Source: Prevotella bivia DSM 20514 (lineage in GTDB: Bacteria; Bacteroidota; Bacteroidia; Bacteroidales; Bacteroidaceae). Taken from it: 64,000 bases of DNA. A program made the position numbers and the translations under genes. Below the pieces are notes generated by a model. It saw only the letters and a program-made list of their open reading frames with translations, had not been told where the DNA came from and did no database searches. The stretch is taken from assembly GCF_000262545.1 (NCBI RefSeq), contig NZ_JH660660.1, positions 1,388,975-1,452,974 on the forward strand, in the 5' to 3' direction. Shown one piece after another: positions 1 to 7,364 of this stretch (positions are counted from its first letter, which is position 1; each line of letters begins with the position of its first letter).

Positions 1-678
1 AAAGACATAGTCGTTCACTTTCTCACCCCCATAAAGAAAGCGCAGCTTACTCTTAGGGCGATAGACTTTTACAAACTTCCCCATGCTATATCCAAACATA
101 GGCTCATCATGTGTAGAACCAAGAGTAAACGGCTTTCCCTGATTGGAGACAGACTCATAGCGAGCAAGCGACTTTACATGAAAACGTTGCAGAGTCTTAG
201 CATCAATGCCGTATTGCTCCCAATAGTCTAGTTCTTTGACATTGAAAGATTGCTCAATTAGCTTGTACCATTTTTTACCTTCCATCTTCTTGAGCTGGTT
301 AGGTGGTTGTACTAAGGGTGGTTTGCAAGGCTTCATCATCATTGTGTGGGGATTACTATGTTCTTTCCTTTCAATGCAAATATTCAGCTGCAAGTCCCGA
401 TTTATGGTTTCAAGCACCTTAACAAAGTCTTTCCTCACGTCCAGTCCGAGCATTGTGGCTGCAAACCAAAAGCAGTCGCCGGAGTAGGCATCGTTGCCAA
501 AGTCCTTCATTCGGTAGCAGCCGGACTTGTTGTCGAGATAGATATTGCACGATGCACGCCTGTCGTCATACATAGGATTTCGGAAATTGCGCTTTGGCAC
601 AAAGTCGATAGGCATATAGAAGCAGAACACATCCAGTCCTTTGTTGGTTCGGCTCAGTATTTCTTCTTTGATGTTCAT
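1..678 (-). CDS. Primase-helicase (RepA-like), N-terminal part, runs off window
   Basis: This is the N-terminal 226 codons of a replication protein of element A; the frame is open to the window edge. It is clearly paralogous to the complete 686-residue protein at 58215-60275: both share the opening region containing [17 protein letters not shown] or a close variant, the GDCFWFAA stretch and the LRFLYGGEK motif before the toprim core. The toprim and RecA-like helicase parts lie outside the window. The start ATG overlaps the stop of the upstream HTH gene by 4 bases (ATGA), so the two are probably translationally coupled. By analogy with element B it primes and unwinds DNA for replication of a mobilisable element. 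Function is inferred from the paralogue. Confidence 0.8.
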   Translation of the reverse strand, partial: MNIKEEILSRTNKGLDVFCFYMPIDFVPKRNFRNPMYDDRRASCNIYLDNKSGCYRMKDFGNDAYSGDCFWFAATMLGLDVRKDFVKVLETINRDLQLNICIERKEHSNPHTMMMKPCKPPLVQPPNQLKKMEGKKWYKLIEQSFNVKELDYWEQYGIDAKTLQRFHVKSLARYESVSNQGKPFTLGSTHDEPMFGYSMGKFVKVYRPKSKLRFLYGGEKVNDYVF

Positions 679-1073
679 AGCTCCTCAAATAAAGTTTGAC
701 CATCACCCATATATCCTTTAAGGACACCATCCTTGTAGGCGTTGAGCCGTTGTAGGGCTTCCACTCGTCTGAAACCCTTGAAGGAGGCACGTCCGCTCTT
801 GATGGCGACGTAAAGTCCCTTGAACGGATAGGCAACGTGGTTGCATGATATATACCTGAACGGGATTGCGTTGGTGTCCCTCCATCGGGCAAGGGATGCC
901 CGCGAAATGCCCAAGAGTCTGATGACGTCGGAGGAACTGAGTTCCATCTTATCCTCCAAAACGGAATAATCGCGTCTCATTTCCACGATAAAGCCGGCTA
1001 TCCGCTCCATGTCGTTCCTTAGTGAGCGTAACTCTGCAATTACCGTCTTTTGTAAATTGTCTTCTTCTGTCAT
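675..1073 (-). CDS. Helix-turn-helix protein, excisionase/regulator type
   Basis: This 132-residue protein has a coiled N-terminus (about residues 1-45) followed by a MerR/excisionase-like HTH (SSDVIRLLGISRASLARWRD, residues about 47-66) and a short wing region. It is a close paralogue of the 131-residue product at 60272-60667, especially around the FKGFRRxEALQRLNAY and KGYMGD stretches near the C-terminus. Position is also conserved: it sits between the regulator-like gene (1125-1541) and the primase-helicase, and overlaps the latter by 4 bases. It probably binds DNA for element excision, replication control or transcription; which of these cannot be told from sequence. Confidence 0.75.
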   Translation of the reverse strand: MTEEDNLQKTVIAELRSLRNDMERIAGFIVEMRRDYSVLEDKMELSSSDVIRLLGISRASLARWRDTNAIPFRYISCNHVAYPFKGLYVAIKSGRASFKGFRRVEALQRLNAYKDGVLKGYMGDGQTLFEEL

Positions 1074-1124
1074 ATGCCACTTCTCTTTTCAGTTTAGGAT
1101 TGAATAGTTGCTCTCCGTGGATTA

Positions 1125-1541
1125 TCATCCGTCTGGAAATTCAGAGTCCTTCCCCAATTGGTGCAATAACTGCATAAGATGCTGCTTAAATCTTCTACTG
1201 TCCAGCTTGCACAGCCGATTGAGAATGACGATGAGATCTTCCTGCTCCATTGTGGAGAAGCGAAGGCTTTTATGGGGCGTGGTTGCTATCATGGACTCAA
1301 TCATACCCTTGGGGAGATGTATCAAGAGCACGTCCATATCGAAGGCTGCCGCACATCTTGCATAAGTGTTGATACGAAGGTCGGTCTGCATCTTGCAGTG
1401 TTTCATAAAGTTGGAATATTCCATATTGGCATAGCCTGCCCTTAGCTTGCAGTTTTTGCTGGCGGAGAGCATGATTTCAAGTGTCGGAAGTACAACGTAG
1501 AATTTTGCATTACTTCCGGAGTTTTGTTTCTTTGTATTCAT
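1125..1541 (-). CDS. Conserved element protein, regulator-like, unknown function
   Basis: This 138-residue protein has no family I can name with confidence. It aligns with the 157-residue product at 60651-61124 through a central block (EYSNFxKxCK, then R-C-A-A-F-x-x-D, then a V/L-I-H-L-P motif), so it is a real conserved gene of this element type. The block resembles a small helix-turn-helix fold but lacks a convincing recognition helix. It is the promoter-proximal gene of the minus-strand operon leading into the HTH and primase genes, and the palindrome at 1738-1788 lies upstream of its start. Confidence 0.7.
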   Translation of the reverse strand: MNTKKQNSGSNAKFYVVLPTLEIMLSASKNCKLRAGYANMEYSNFMKHCKMQTDLRINTYARCAAAFDMDVLLIHLPKGMIESMIATTPHKSLRFSTMEQEDLIVILNRLCKLDSRRFKQHLMQLLHQLGKDSEFPDG

Positions 1542-1737
1542 ATGTATCCGTCTTTTTGTTAGAAATAATGCTGCAAAGTTCTTAACAAATAGGGCTTTAG
1601 AAAGAATATTAAATTGCCAATATTGGCATTATATTGCCATTTTGCATTTTTAACATTATGCGTTATTTGTTGCCGTGTTGCCCAATACGTAGGCGAAAAT
1701 ATTGAGCCTGCCATATCAATCACACCTTTGGGACTGT
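1542..1737. other. Leader/promoter region of element A operon
   Basis: This AT-rich stretch has no gene. It lies between the start of the minus-strand operon and the large palindrome, and corresponds in position to 61125-61256 of element B. It presumably holds the operon promoter, but I could not fix a clear TAnnTTTG box. Confidence 0.4.
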
Positions 1738-1788
1738 CAGTGCATGGTGCAAGGTCTATCTATATATATAGACTTGCACCATGCACTG
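1738..1788. repeat. Large palindrome (cruciform) of element A
   Basis: Perfect 16-bp arms (CAGTGCATGGTGCAAG at 1738-1753 and its complement at 1773-1788) flank an AT-rich centre with further GTCTA/TAGAC pairing. The equivalent palindrome in element B (61257-61306) has the same arms except for one position changed on both sides, which keeps the pairing. It could be a nicking or replication origin, a protein-binding site or a terminator; the conservation argues that the structure matters. Confidence 0.75.
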
Positions 1789-1930
1789 AAAATTGTAGCC
1801 AAAAGATTTCTAAAACATTTTCCCACAATCATTTGGAGGATGTTCTACTTTTTTGTACTTTTGAACCCAAGAAATGCAAGTGCGCATTTCGGGTAGCAGT
1901 ATCTGCGTGTACTCTCAAAATACTCTGTTG

Positions 1931-2070
1931 TGGCTACAATATGGCTACAATTAAAAAGGATAAAAAAATAAAAGACTATGATACAAGGAGTTGCAGCGAA
2001 ATGGTCATTTTCCTCTCTCTCCGCATCACACAGCAAGTTAAGTCCCTTAGTTACAACAACTTAGGGACTT
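1931..2070. repeat. Conserved end block of element A (putative att/recombinase site)
   Basis: The block contains two direct copies of TGGCTACA (1931-1938 and 1942-1949), with an inverted copy near 1794. The sequence GATACAAGGAGTTGCAG (1980-1996) and then CCTCTCTCTCCGCA (2012-2025) follow, and a hairpin (2040-2070) with a T run closes the block. The same order of blocks occurs at 61449-61583 in element B. Direct and inverted short repeats beside a conserved core are typical of tyrosine-recombinase attachment regions, so I read this as the element end. No integrase of this element lies inside the window. Confidence 0.5.
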
Positions 2071-2083
2071 TTTATTTATCTAT

Positions 2084-2145
2084 ACTAAAAAGTTGCCCCA
2101 CTTTTTGCCCCAAAGTTGCCCCACTTTTTGCCCCACTTTTTTCTC
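2084..2145. repeat. TTGCCCCACTTTT short tandem repeats
   Basis: Four irregular copies of a TTGCCCCA(C/A) unit separated by T runs lie just outside the element A end block. No function is apparent. Confidence 0.6.
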
Positions 2146-2282
2146 CGAAAATTTGTTCAATCCTGAAAAACGCTTTTTTATGTAAATATTTTTCAGCATT
2201 TGTAATTACCTGTTTTTCAATGAATAACAGAAGTCGCAAAAAGTAGGAATCGAACCTTTTATATCAGATTATATCAAATGTT

Positions 2283-2534
2283 TCATTTAGTTGACTTTTC
2301 AACACTTCCAATTCCCTTTCCCTTGCAGTTCGTTTTCGCCCTAATCAACTCCGAAGCTCGAATGATAGCCTTCTTGTTTAACACCACCCCTCCTTTACTT
2401 AGCCCTACTCTTTCCAGTGAACGTTGCTTGATACCAATATCTTCTGCTGTCAGTACACTATAAATTGCAGGAATAGATCCGAAATAATAGTTCTTCCTCC
2501 CTTCCATTAGTTGCACATGAATTACCTTTACCAT
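2283..2534 (-). CDS. Small conserved hypothetical protein
   Basis: This 83-residue basic protein contains a YYFGSIPAIYSVL stretch and a C-terminal KKAIIRASELIR motif. I recall similar short proteins as orphan genes on Bacteroidota mobile elements, but none with a known role. It stands alone, convergent with the small-gene block to its right. The ATG start gives a compact reading frame and the composition looks coding. Confidence 0.5.
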   Translation of the reverse strand: MVKVIHVQLMEGRKNYYFGSIPAIYSVLTAEDIGIKQRSLERVGLSKGGVVLNKKAIIRASELIRAKTNCKGKGIGSVEKSTK

Positions 2535-2659
2535 AGCCTTTATTGTCTTTGATTACTCCAAAGTTACAAAATAAGCCCTATATACGATATTTTGAGTGAT
2601 AAATCTTCAAAATATCTATCTTGATTAGTTTTCAACTATTCTATAGTAGATATATCTGG

Positions 2660-2898
2660 CTTTAATTTTCCTTTGCAAAGGTAAGCAAGGTCGTAAGAAC
2701 ACAAAGTACCGCCATGCTATCTAAGGATATTCTCACGACAGCCTTCCACAAATCAGAGATTTGGGTTTTCCATGAGAATATCCTTAAATTACTTTGCTTA
2801 TCTTCCTGATGACCTTACTACCTTATTTGCACGTAAAATTTGAAAGCCCGATAGTCTCCTTCTGTAAACAGCAGAGAACTAAAGGGAAAAGTATTCAC
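2660..2898 (+). ncRNA. Structured leader RNA, copy 1 of 4
   Basis: This 240-nt segment upstream of the LPD11-like gene folds into a long stem (AAGGATATTCTCA pairing with TGAGAATATCCTT) around a conserved inner part, CCTTCCACAAA...TTTGGGTTTTCCA. An outer pairing joins AAGGTCGTAA to the region containing GATGACCTTA. A conserved tail runs from TTGCAC, AAAATTTGAAA and CCCGA to a small hairpin and CTAAAGGGAAA. Copies at 4361-4626, 6181-6443 and 8878-9115 keep loops and tail while changing the stem sequence on both sides. It may belong to the published DUF2693-type RNA motifs; a covariance-model search would settle that. Confidence 0.65.
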
Positions 2899-2913
2899 TT
2901 TAAAATAGCACAT

Positions 2914-3408
2914 ATGGATAAATTAAAGTTACAGAGAGTAGGAAGAAACTACAGTGGGCAGATTGCTTATAAGGATGAGAAAGGTAATTTTTACCTTGAC
3001 CTAAATCCAGCTACCAACGTAATTCCAACGGAGTTATATCATTGTCTTCCATCTAATGATATGGACGGAGAACCAGGATTTCCTTTGCAGTGTGATTTTG
3101 AAGTCATAAACCCTATCACAGATAGAGAAATTAGAGAGTACCATTGCAGAGGAGGGTATATGATGTTATCGAAGATATACAATGACTTGACAGCATATTT
3201 TGGAAAGACAGGCGATGAAGAACTTGATAAACAAGACTTTCGTTATCACAATGATAAATATGGGCTTTGGGGTGATACCATTGCGGAAACCATAGATGAG
3301 TTAAAGAGACGTTGGAACGAAATCACCGAAGACTTAAAACCTGAATGGTGTTCATGGGAGGATATTGTGAAGTTGGAACGCAAAGCAGAATTAAGCAACT
3401 TACAATAA
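2914..3408 (+). CDS. LPD11-like domain protein
   Basis: This 164-residue protein resembles the large polyvalent protein-associated domain 11 (LPD11) family of Bacteroidota mobile elements. It has an N-terminal KLQRVGRNYSGQIAYKDEKGN segment and a middle GGYMMLSKIYNDL helix. The C-terminal KDRY/LWGDTI...W pattern ends in PEWCSWEDI. I chose the ATG at 2914 because it directly follows the structured leader; an upstream in-frame start would place 40 residues inside the leader RNA. The function of LPD11 proteins is not known; they often sit in clusters of small accessory plasmid/ICE genes like this one. Confidence 0.65.
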   Translation: MDKLKLQRVGRNYSGQIAYKDEKGNFYLDLNPATNVIPTELYHCLPSNDMDGEPGFPLQCDFEVINPITDREIREYHCRGGYMMLSKIYNDLTAYFGKTGDEELDKQDFRYHNDKYGLWGDTIAETIDELKRRWNEITEDLKPEWCSWEDIVKLERKAELSNLQ

Positions 3409-3420
3409 TACGTTGAATAC

Positions 3421-3456
3421 ATTTCCCTACTTGGTACTTACATGCAAGTAGGGAAA
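3421..3456 (+). terminator. Hairpin after LPD11-like gene
   Basis: A 12-bp perfect stem (TTTCCCTACTTG and its complement) follows the stop codon and is succeeded by ATTATTAAATTT. It may act as a terminator or as a boundary between two genes of one transcript. Confidence 0.5.
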
Positions 3457-3490
3457 TTATTAAATTTACAAACAAATAAAACTAAAAGCT

Positions 3491-3805
3491 ATGTTTACAA
3501 TCGAAAAGTTTAAAATCGAGTGTGCTAATGTTTCAACAGAAACTGAGCTGAGAGAGAAAATTGAGGTATGTGCAAGAAACTACGGCTATGATGTCCGTGA
3601 GAAAGGTTGTTCTCTATATGACTTCTTTCCATGGGGATATAAATCTGACTATATTGGGCGTTTCTTTGTTGAGCTAAAGAATGGCAACAGCTTGTTAACA
3701 GAAAATGCTACAATAGCAGAAGTAGAGACAAGAGAAGTAAAGTTCTATGCTAACTATGCTGACTCTGGAAGTGATGATTACGTTTATACTTTTGAAATCG
3801 TATAA
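3491..3805 (+). CDS. Hypothetical protein (104 aa)
   Basis: This small acidic protein is of unknown family. It shows an N-terminal amphipathic region, a central YDFFPWGYKSDYIGRF aromatic stretch and a beta-rich C-terminus. It follows the LPD11-like gene after a hairpin and could share its transcript. The frame is well bounded and its codon use matches its neighbours, but no function can be assigned. Confidence 0.5.
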   Translation: MFTIEKFKIECANVSTETELREKIEVCARNYGYDVREKGCSLYDFFPWGYKSDYIGRFFVELKNGNSLLTENATIAEVETREVKFYANYADSGSDDYVYTFEIV

Positions 3806-3900
3806 AATCCCCCTTTTGCTTAGCGTAATCCTTTTGTAGCAATAAGTGTATATATCATTTTAGATGCTGGCTTTCGTCAAAAGATTGTCAGCATCTTTTT

Positions 3901-3929
3901 GTGTGCTGCTCCTAATGGTCGCAGCACAC
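3901..3929 (+). repeat. TGCTGC/GCAGCA hairpin, copy A
   Basis: A perfect 9-bp stem (GTGTGCTGC with GCAGCACAC) encloses an 11-nt loop. A related hairpin (TGCTGC at 5706-5711 with GCAGCA at 5723-5728) sits at the same place in the neighbouring non-coding block. It marks the start of a repeated non-coding module. Confidence 0.6.
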
Positions 3930-4082
3930 AGAGATATAAAGCCCTCATTAATCTAACCAACCCTAAAACACATGACGGCATAGCGCACAAAGTCTTTAAT
4001 AGCCCGATTAAAATACGCTATAGCCTATTTTTCGTACTCTTATCTTCCCTAATGTTTTCTACTATCCCCCTCGACAGCTTCG

Positions 4083-4275
4083 CCAGTGTCCTGTAAAGCA
4101 TCAGGAACGCACTTATCTCATATACATGAGTGTACTTATCCTTTCTGCTTTACAGAACACAGGCTACGCTGAAACCCTTAAAACAGACAATGTTGTTTTA
4201 ATCCCATGAAAACCACAGTCTCATGTTCTACGAAGCATTTCGACAGAGGTTTTCAAGGGACTTTGGGAGAGCGGT
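4083..4275 (+). ncRNA. Second structured RNA motif, copy A
   Basis: The conserved frame GCCAGTGT...ACACAGGC closes a stem (CTGTAAAGCA pairing with TGCTTTACAG). Then follow GCTACGC, GAAACCCT, a variable hairpin (TTAAAACA/TGTTGTTTTAA), ATCCCATGAAAACC, and the partner GGTTTTCAAGGGACTTTGGGAGAG. Copy B at 5886-6098 keeps the unpaired blocks and replaces paired ones on both strands (for example GAAAGAC with GTCTTTC). That is the signature of a functional RNA. I do not recognise the class. Confidence 0.65.
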
Positions 4276-4360
4276 CGTGACAGTATCTTATTTTAAAGCC
4301 TACGGCAACGTTGCCATTCTTTACCCTTTAGTCTTTGCGCAAAGCCCTAAATTCTTTGTT

Positions 4361-4626
4361 ATCGTTTACACTCCTGCAATCACTGCCTGGATTTAATTTT
4401 ACTTAGCAAAGGTAGCAAGTCCGTCAGAACACCGAAGTACCGCTGCGCTATTTTGTGATATTCTTATGGCAGCCTTCCACAAATCAAAGATTTGGGTTTT
4501 CCATAAGAATATCACAAAATTACTTTGCTTATCTGCCTTATGGACTTACTTACCACTTGCACATAAAATTTGAAATCCCGACAGCGATGCTGCAAAAGCA
4601 GCTAAACTAAAGGGAAATGTATCATT
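4361..4626 (+). ncRNA. Structured leader RNA, copy 2 of 4
   Basis: This copy begins ATCGTTTACACTCCTGCAATC and is nearly identical to copy 3 for its first 120 bases. Its long stem is TTTTGTGATATTCTTATGG pairing with CCATAAGAATATCACAAAA, different from copy 1 yet equally complementary. The tail hairpin is GCTGCAAAAGCAGC, followed by CTAAAGGGAAA. It ends about 20 nt before the tandem-DUF2693 gene, so it is a 5' leader for that gene. Confidence 0.7.
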
Positions 4627-4645
4627 AAAAATAATATTGCAAGAT

Positions 4646-5368
4646 ATGGAAAAACTATTTGAAACATTGGTTTGGAAACTTCGTAGGGGTATCGTTTCCT
4701 TTGTGTATCGTAAGAAAGACGGCACAGAGCGTCATGCGTGTGGAACCTTGTATGGCATCGGACACACCATCAAAGGCACTTCTAAGCATCACCAATATAA
4801 CTATACATTTGCCTACTATGATGTAGACTGCAAAGGTTGGAGGTCATTTATAATTGAGAACCTTGTCGAGGTGGGCGAACTTCGCCAAAGTACCATTGAC
4901 GAGCATCATAACATTTGCCTTGCATTGGTAGTCAAACTCAAAGAGAAGATGAAGAAAGAGGGCAAGACCGCTTTTGCCTATCGCAAGGCAGACGGAACAA
5001 TCAGATATGCACATGGCATCCTTTCAGACAACATTGATGTATCGGGCAGATACTTTGTCTATTTCGACACCGACAAGGGCGAAGAACGCAAGTTTCGTAT
5101 TGATGCTTTCATCGGTATTGGAGAACCTGCCGAGTTGGAAAGTAGTAACCACGCATCTTTCACAAATGCTGAGCCAAGCAATGAAGTTGGTAGTGGTAAG
5201 GCATACAACGATTTCAGCAGTTTAGACATCAAGTATATCCTTGCCAAGCGAGGTGTAGCTATCGAGGACACAGAAAAGTTTATGGTCATAGACCTTTTGC
5301 CCGAACTCAACAAAGAGCAACTAAAAGACCTCATTTGCAAGGCAGCTGAAAGGCTTGCAACCCTCTAA
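4646..5368 (+). CDS. Tandem SH3 beta-barrel (DUF2693) protein
   Basis: This 240-residue protein carries two copies of the DUF2693/SH3 beta-barrel domain known from Bacteroidota mobile elements. Copy one spans roughly residues 1-78 (VSFVYRKKDGTERHACGTL ... YYDVDCKGWRSFIIENL) and copy two roughly residues 90-155 (FAYRKADGTIRYAHGIL ... YFDTDKGEERKFRI). A C-terminal helical tail of about 75 residues follows. Most family members have a single domain, so the tandem form is unusual. Start: an in-frame TTG lies 9 nt upstream, but the ATG at 4646 is preferred. The role of DUF2693 is unknown; the structured leader suggests RNA-level control. Confidence 0.75.
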   Translation: MEKLFETLVWKLRRGIVSFVYRKKDGTERHACGTLYGIGHTIKGTSKHHQYNYTFAYYDVDCKGWRSFIIENLVEVGELRQSTIDEHHNICLALVVKLKEKMKKEGKTAFAYRKADGTIRYAHGILSDNIDVSGRYFVYFDTDKGEERKFRIDAFIGIGEPAELESSNHASFTNAEPSNEVGSGKAYNDFSSLDIKYILAKRGVAIEDTEKFMVIDLLPELNKEQLKDLICKAAERLATL

Positions 5369-5372
5369 ATCT

Positions 5373-5408
5373 AAGGTAATGCCCCGACTAACCATCGGGG
5401 CGCAAATT
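5373..5408 (+). promoter_or_regulatory. CUAACCA-loop hairpin, copy 1 of 4
   Basis: The sequence AAGGTAAT, a stem GCCCCGA/TCGGGGC, the loop CTAACCA and a trailing GCAAA lie 16 nt before the ATG at 5418. The three sister hairpins near 7326, 7562 and 9481 keep the loop and flanks but use other paired bases. The constant distance to a start codon suggests a role in translation initiation or a leader boundary rather than termination, because no U run follows. Confidence 0.65.
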
Positions 5409-5417
5409 TTTTCTAAT

Positions 5418-5654
5418 ATGTTACGTTATCCAAGAGTAGAAATTATCAAGCGCAAGACATACGTCCCCATCTATCAAGAGTATTACGAGGTACAAACTAT
5501 GCGCCCTAATCGCCCAATGAAAAGTAAGTTTGGTATGGATAAAAGTCAAGCAATGTCATATTCAAGGCGAGAGGTCGCCAAGTTGAAAAAAGAAGGCTAC
5601 ACAAAAGCAGTGTACAACTCAATGATGGTAGATTTGAATACTTTTTGTCCATAA
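5418..5654 (+). CDS. Hypothetical small basic protein (78 aa)
   Basis: A short basic protein of unknown family, beginning MLRYPRVEIIKRKTYVPIYQ and ending SMMVDLNTFCP. An upstream in-frame start would place codons through the CUAACCA hairpin, so the ATG at 5418, 16 nt after the hairpin, is preferred. It lies directly behind the DUF2693 gene and is probably cotranscribed with it. A hairpin with arms CCCTAC/GTAGGG near 5670-5688 followed by a T-rich stretch may terminate the transcript. Confidence 0.5.
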   Translation: MLRYPRVEIIKRKTYVPIYQEYYEVQTMRPNRPMKSKFGMDKSQAMSYSRREVAKLKKEGYTKAVYNSMMVDLNTFCP

Positions 5655-5671
5655 TCTACTTGCATGATGTC

Positions 5672-5696
5672 CCTACTTTGTCGTAGGGGCATTTTG
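5672..5696 (+). terminator. Putative intrinsic terminator
   Basis: A CCCTAC/GTAGGGG hairpin followed by CATTTTGTG lies just after the small gene ending at 5654. Confidence 0.45.
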
Positions 5697-5885
5697 TGCG
5701 CCAGGTGCTGCTTCCACAGTTCGCAGCATACATTCTTCTATGCCCTATTCATTAAGATTTAGTCCTGGTTAGCAAAAGCCATTACTTTGTGTAATAGCAA
5801 TTACCGTTCCTTTCAAAACACGCTGCTGCAAGTTTTGGTCTATACATTTTCCCTTATGTTGTATTACCTCATTCCCCAGCTGCTC

Positions 5886-6098
5886 CGCCAGTGTACCATC
5901 ATTCTGCCCCCATCTACGCCTCAGTCCTGTTCCGCATCCGCTTCACTTCGACAACGGCTAAGAGGGAAGCAGCTTGATAGAACACAGGCTACGCAGAAAC
6001 CCTGAAAACGGTCGTGCCGTTTTCATCCCATGAAAGACACTATTCCTACCTCTATTCAGAGGCGCAGCAGAGTCTTTCAAGGGACTTCGGGAGAGAGG
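5886..6098 (+). ncRNA. Second structured RNA motif, copy B
   Basis: This copy has the same order of conserved blocks as 4083-4275: CGCCAGTGT, then AACACAGGCTACGC, GAAACCCTGAAAAC, a hairpin AAAACGGTCGTGCCGTTTT, ATCCCATGAAAGAC, GTCTTTCAAGGGACTTCGGGAGAG. The inner stem differs from copy A on both strands. It lies upstream of leader copy 3, repeating the order seen before the DUF2693 gene. Confidence 0.65.
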
Positions 6099-6180
6099 TT
6101 AGGACATCTTCCAATATTGGTGCCTTGCCAGGCAATAGCTACTAAATTACACCTGGTGTCATAATCATAACCCTATATGT

Positions 6181-6443
6181 ATCGTTTACACTCCTGCAAT
6201 CACTGCCTGGATTTAATTTTACTTAGCAAAGGTAGCAAGTCCGTCAGAACACCGAAGTACCGCTGCGCTATTTTGTGATATTCTTATGGCAGCCTTCCAC
6301 AAATCAGAGATTTGGGATTTCCATAACAATATCGCAAAATTACTTGGTTTATCTACTTTATGGACTTGCTCTCCCATTGCACATAAAATTTGATATCCCG
6401 ACAGCGATGCTGCAAAAGCAGCTAAACTAAAGGGAAATGTATC
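6181..6443 (+). ncRNA. Structured leader RNA, copy 3 of 4
   Basis: This is almost a duplicate of copy 2 in its 5' half; the 3' arm of the main stem has drifted (CCATAACAATATCGCAAAA), leaving one or two mismatches. The GCTGCAAAAGCAGC tail hairpin and CTAAAGGGAAATGTATCA are identical. It ends about 20 nt before the ATG at 6464. Confidence 0.65.
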
Positions 6444-6463
6444 ACACTTAAAATATTATCAAT

Positions 6464-6697
6464 ATGCAAGCTATAATTTATTTGTTTTATAAAACCGACG
6501 AATGGCATACTCGTAACTCGAAAGAGCTTATCTACATTGGAGAAGATTTTATTGATGCTTGTACGCAACTTGTTGCTTATGAGGATATGACAGAACATGA
6601 TGTGCAGCAGCTTATGAATTATCGACAAACCCAGTGCAATAATAGAGGTTACGAATGGGAAGTGGACGAGCAGCGCATCAACACATTTACTTGTTAG
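6464..6697 (+). CDS. Hypothetical protein (77 aa)
   Basis: This small acidic protein has aromatic-rich N-terminal MQAIIYLFYKTDEWHTRNSKEL and a helical C-terminus. It follows leader copy 3 and precedes the 191-residue gene at 6742 by 44 nt, so the two probably form one transcript. I do not recognise the family. Its placement behind a conserved leader and its clean bounds support it being a real gene. Confidence 0.5.
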   Translation: MQAIIYLFYKTDEWHTRNSKELIYIGEDFIDACTQLVAYEDMTEHDVQQLMNYRQTQCNNRGYEWEVDEQRINTFTC

Positions 6698-6741
6698 TAG
6701 AAAGAACAAATGATTAGTATAAACATATAAAATAAACGACT

Positions 6742-7317
6742 ATGGCAAATTGGGCAAGTACAAGCTACGTTATTGAGGGTAGCAAAGAGGATGTAATCAA
6801 AGTATATCAAGTAATTGATGACTTTATGGAAGGTCGTAAGAAACCTGTAGCAGAAACGGCAAGCGACGGTTGGGAAGGTAACATCGTAAAGACGTTGGGA
6901 GCTACCAACGAGCAGATGAAGAAATATCTTCGTGGTTTCATCCAGTATTATGAATATGATGGGGATGTACTTCGCATCGACGCAGAAGAGGCATGGGGTG
7001 CAACGGATTTCTACGAGGTTTTGGGAGAGCTTATGCCTAACCTAACTATCTATTTCAGTGTGGAGGAACTGGGATGTGAGATATACGCCACCAACGATGC
7101 CGAAGGCAAGTATTTCTCCGATAGGTTCTATGTGGAGTCTGCCATTAACAACCAGTACGACCATGAGTATTTCTCAGAGGAAGAAGAGGCTATGAGCTAT
7201 GTGGCAGAACTGATGGGCAGGGAACACGTCACCAAAGAGGACATCGACAAGTGGAATGAAGAACAGGAAGACTACGATGCTTACATCTACGTCCACGAGT
7301 ATAAGGTAGTTGCATAA
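6742..7317 (+). CDS. Hypothetical accessory protein, YubB/Api92-like
   Basis: This 191-residue, strongly acidic protein opens MANWASTSYVIEGSKEDV. That resembles the MANWC-type start of YubB/Api92 (DUF1281) ferredoxin-like plasmid proteins, with an alternating alpha/beta pattern after it (about residues 1-120). An acidic helical tail follows. Resemblance is to the family start only, so I hold the assignment loosely. It sits in the small-gene block and is followed at once by a CUAACCA hairpin and another small gene. Confidence 0.55.
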   Translation: MANWASTSYVIEGSKEDVIKVYQVIDDFMEGRKKPVAETASDGWEGNIVKTLGATNEQMKKYLRGFIQYYEYDGDVLRIDAEEAWGATDFYEVLGELMPNLTIYFSVEELGCEIYATNDAEGKYFSDRFYVESAINNQYDHEYFSEEEEAMSYVAELMGREHVTKEDIDKWNEEQEDYDAYIYVHEYKVVA

Positions 7318-7354
7318 CAAAGGTAATGGAGGGGGCTAACCACCCCCTCCACAA
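7318..7354 (+). promoter_or_regulatory. CUAACCA-loop hairpin, copy 2 of 4
   Basis: AAGGTAAT, the stem GGAGGGGG/CCCCCTCC with loop CTAACCA, then ACAATA. It begins directly after the stop codon of the upstream gene and its stem ends 14 nt before the ATG at 7365. Confidence 0.65.
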
Positions 7355-7364
7355 TAGGTAAATT

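Noticed and set aside
1614..2246. 210-codon open frame on the plus strand across the palindrome and element end
   Set aside because: It runs through the conserved palindrome and repeats, has low-complexity sequence, and is not kept in element B.
2230..2300. tRNA-like T-arm on the minus strand (GGTTCGATTCC near 2244-2258)
   Set aside because: The T-stem does not pair fully and no anticodon or D arm can be folded from the neighbouring bases, so I do not call a tRNA; a tRNA 3' fragment used as an attachment site stays possible.
7318..7354. Reading the CUAACCA hairpins as intrinsic terminators
   Set aside because: They are followed by A-rich, not U-rich, sequence on the coding strand and sit at a fixed distance before start codons.
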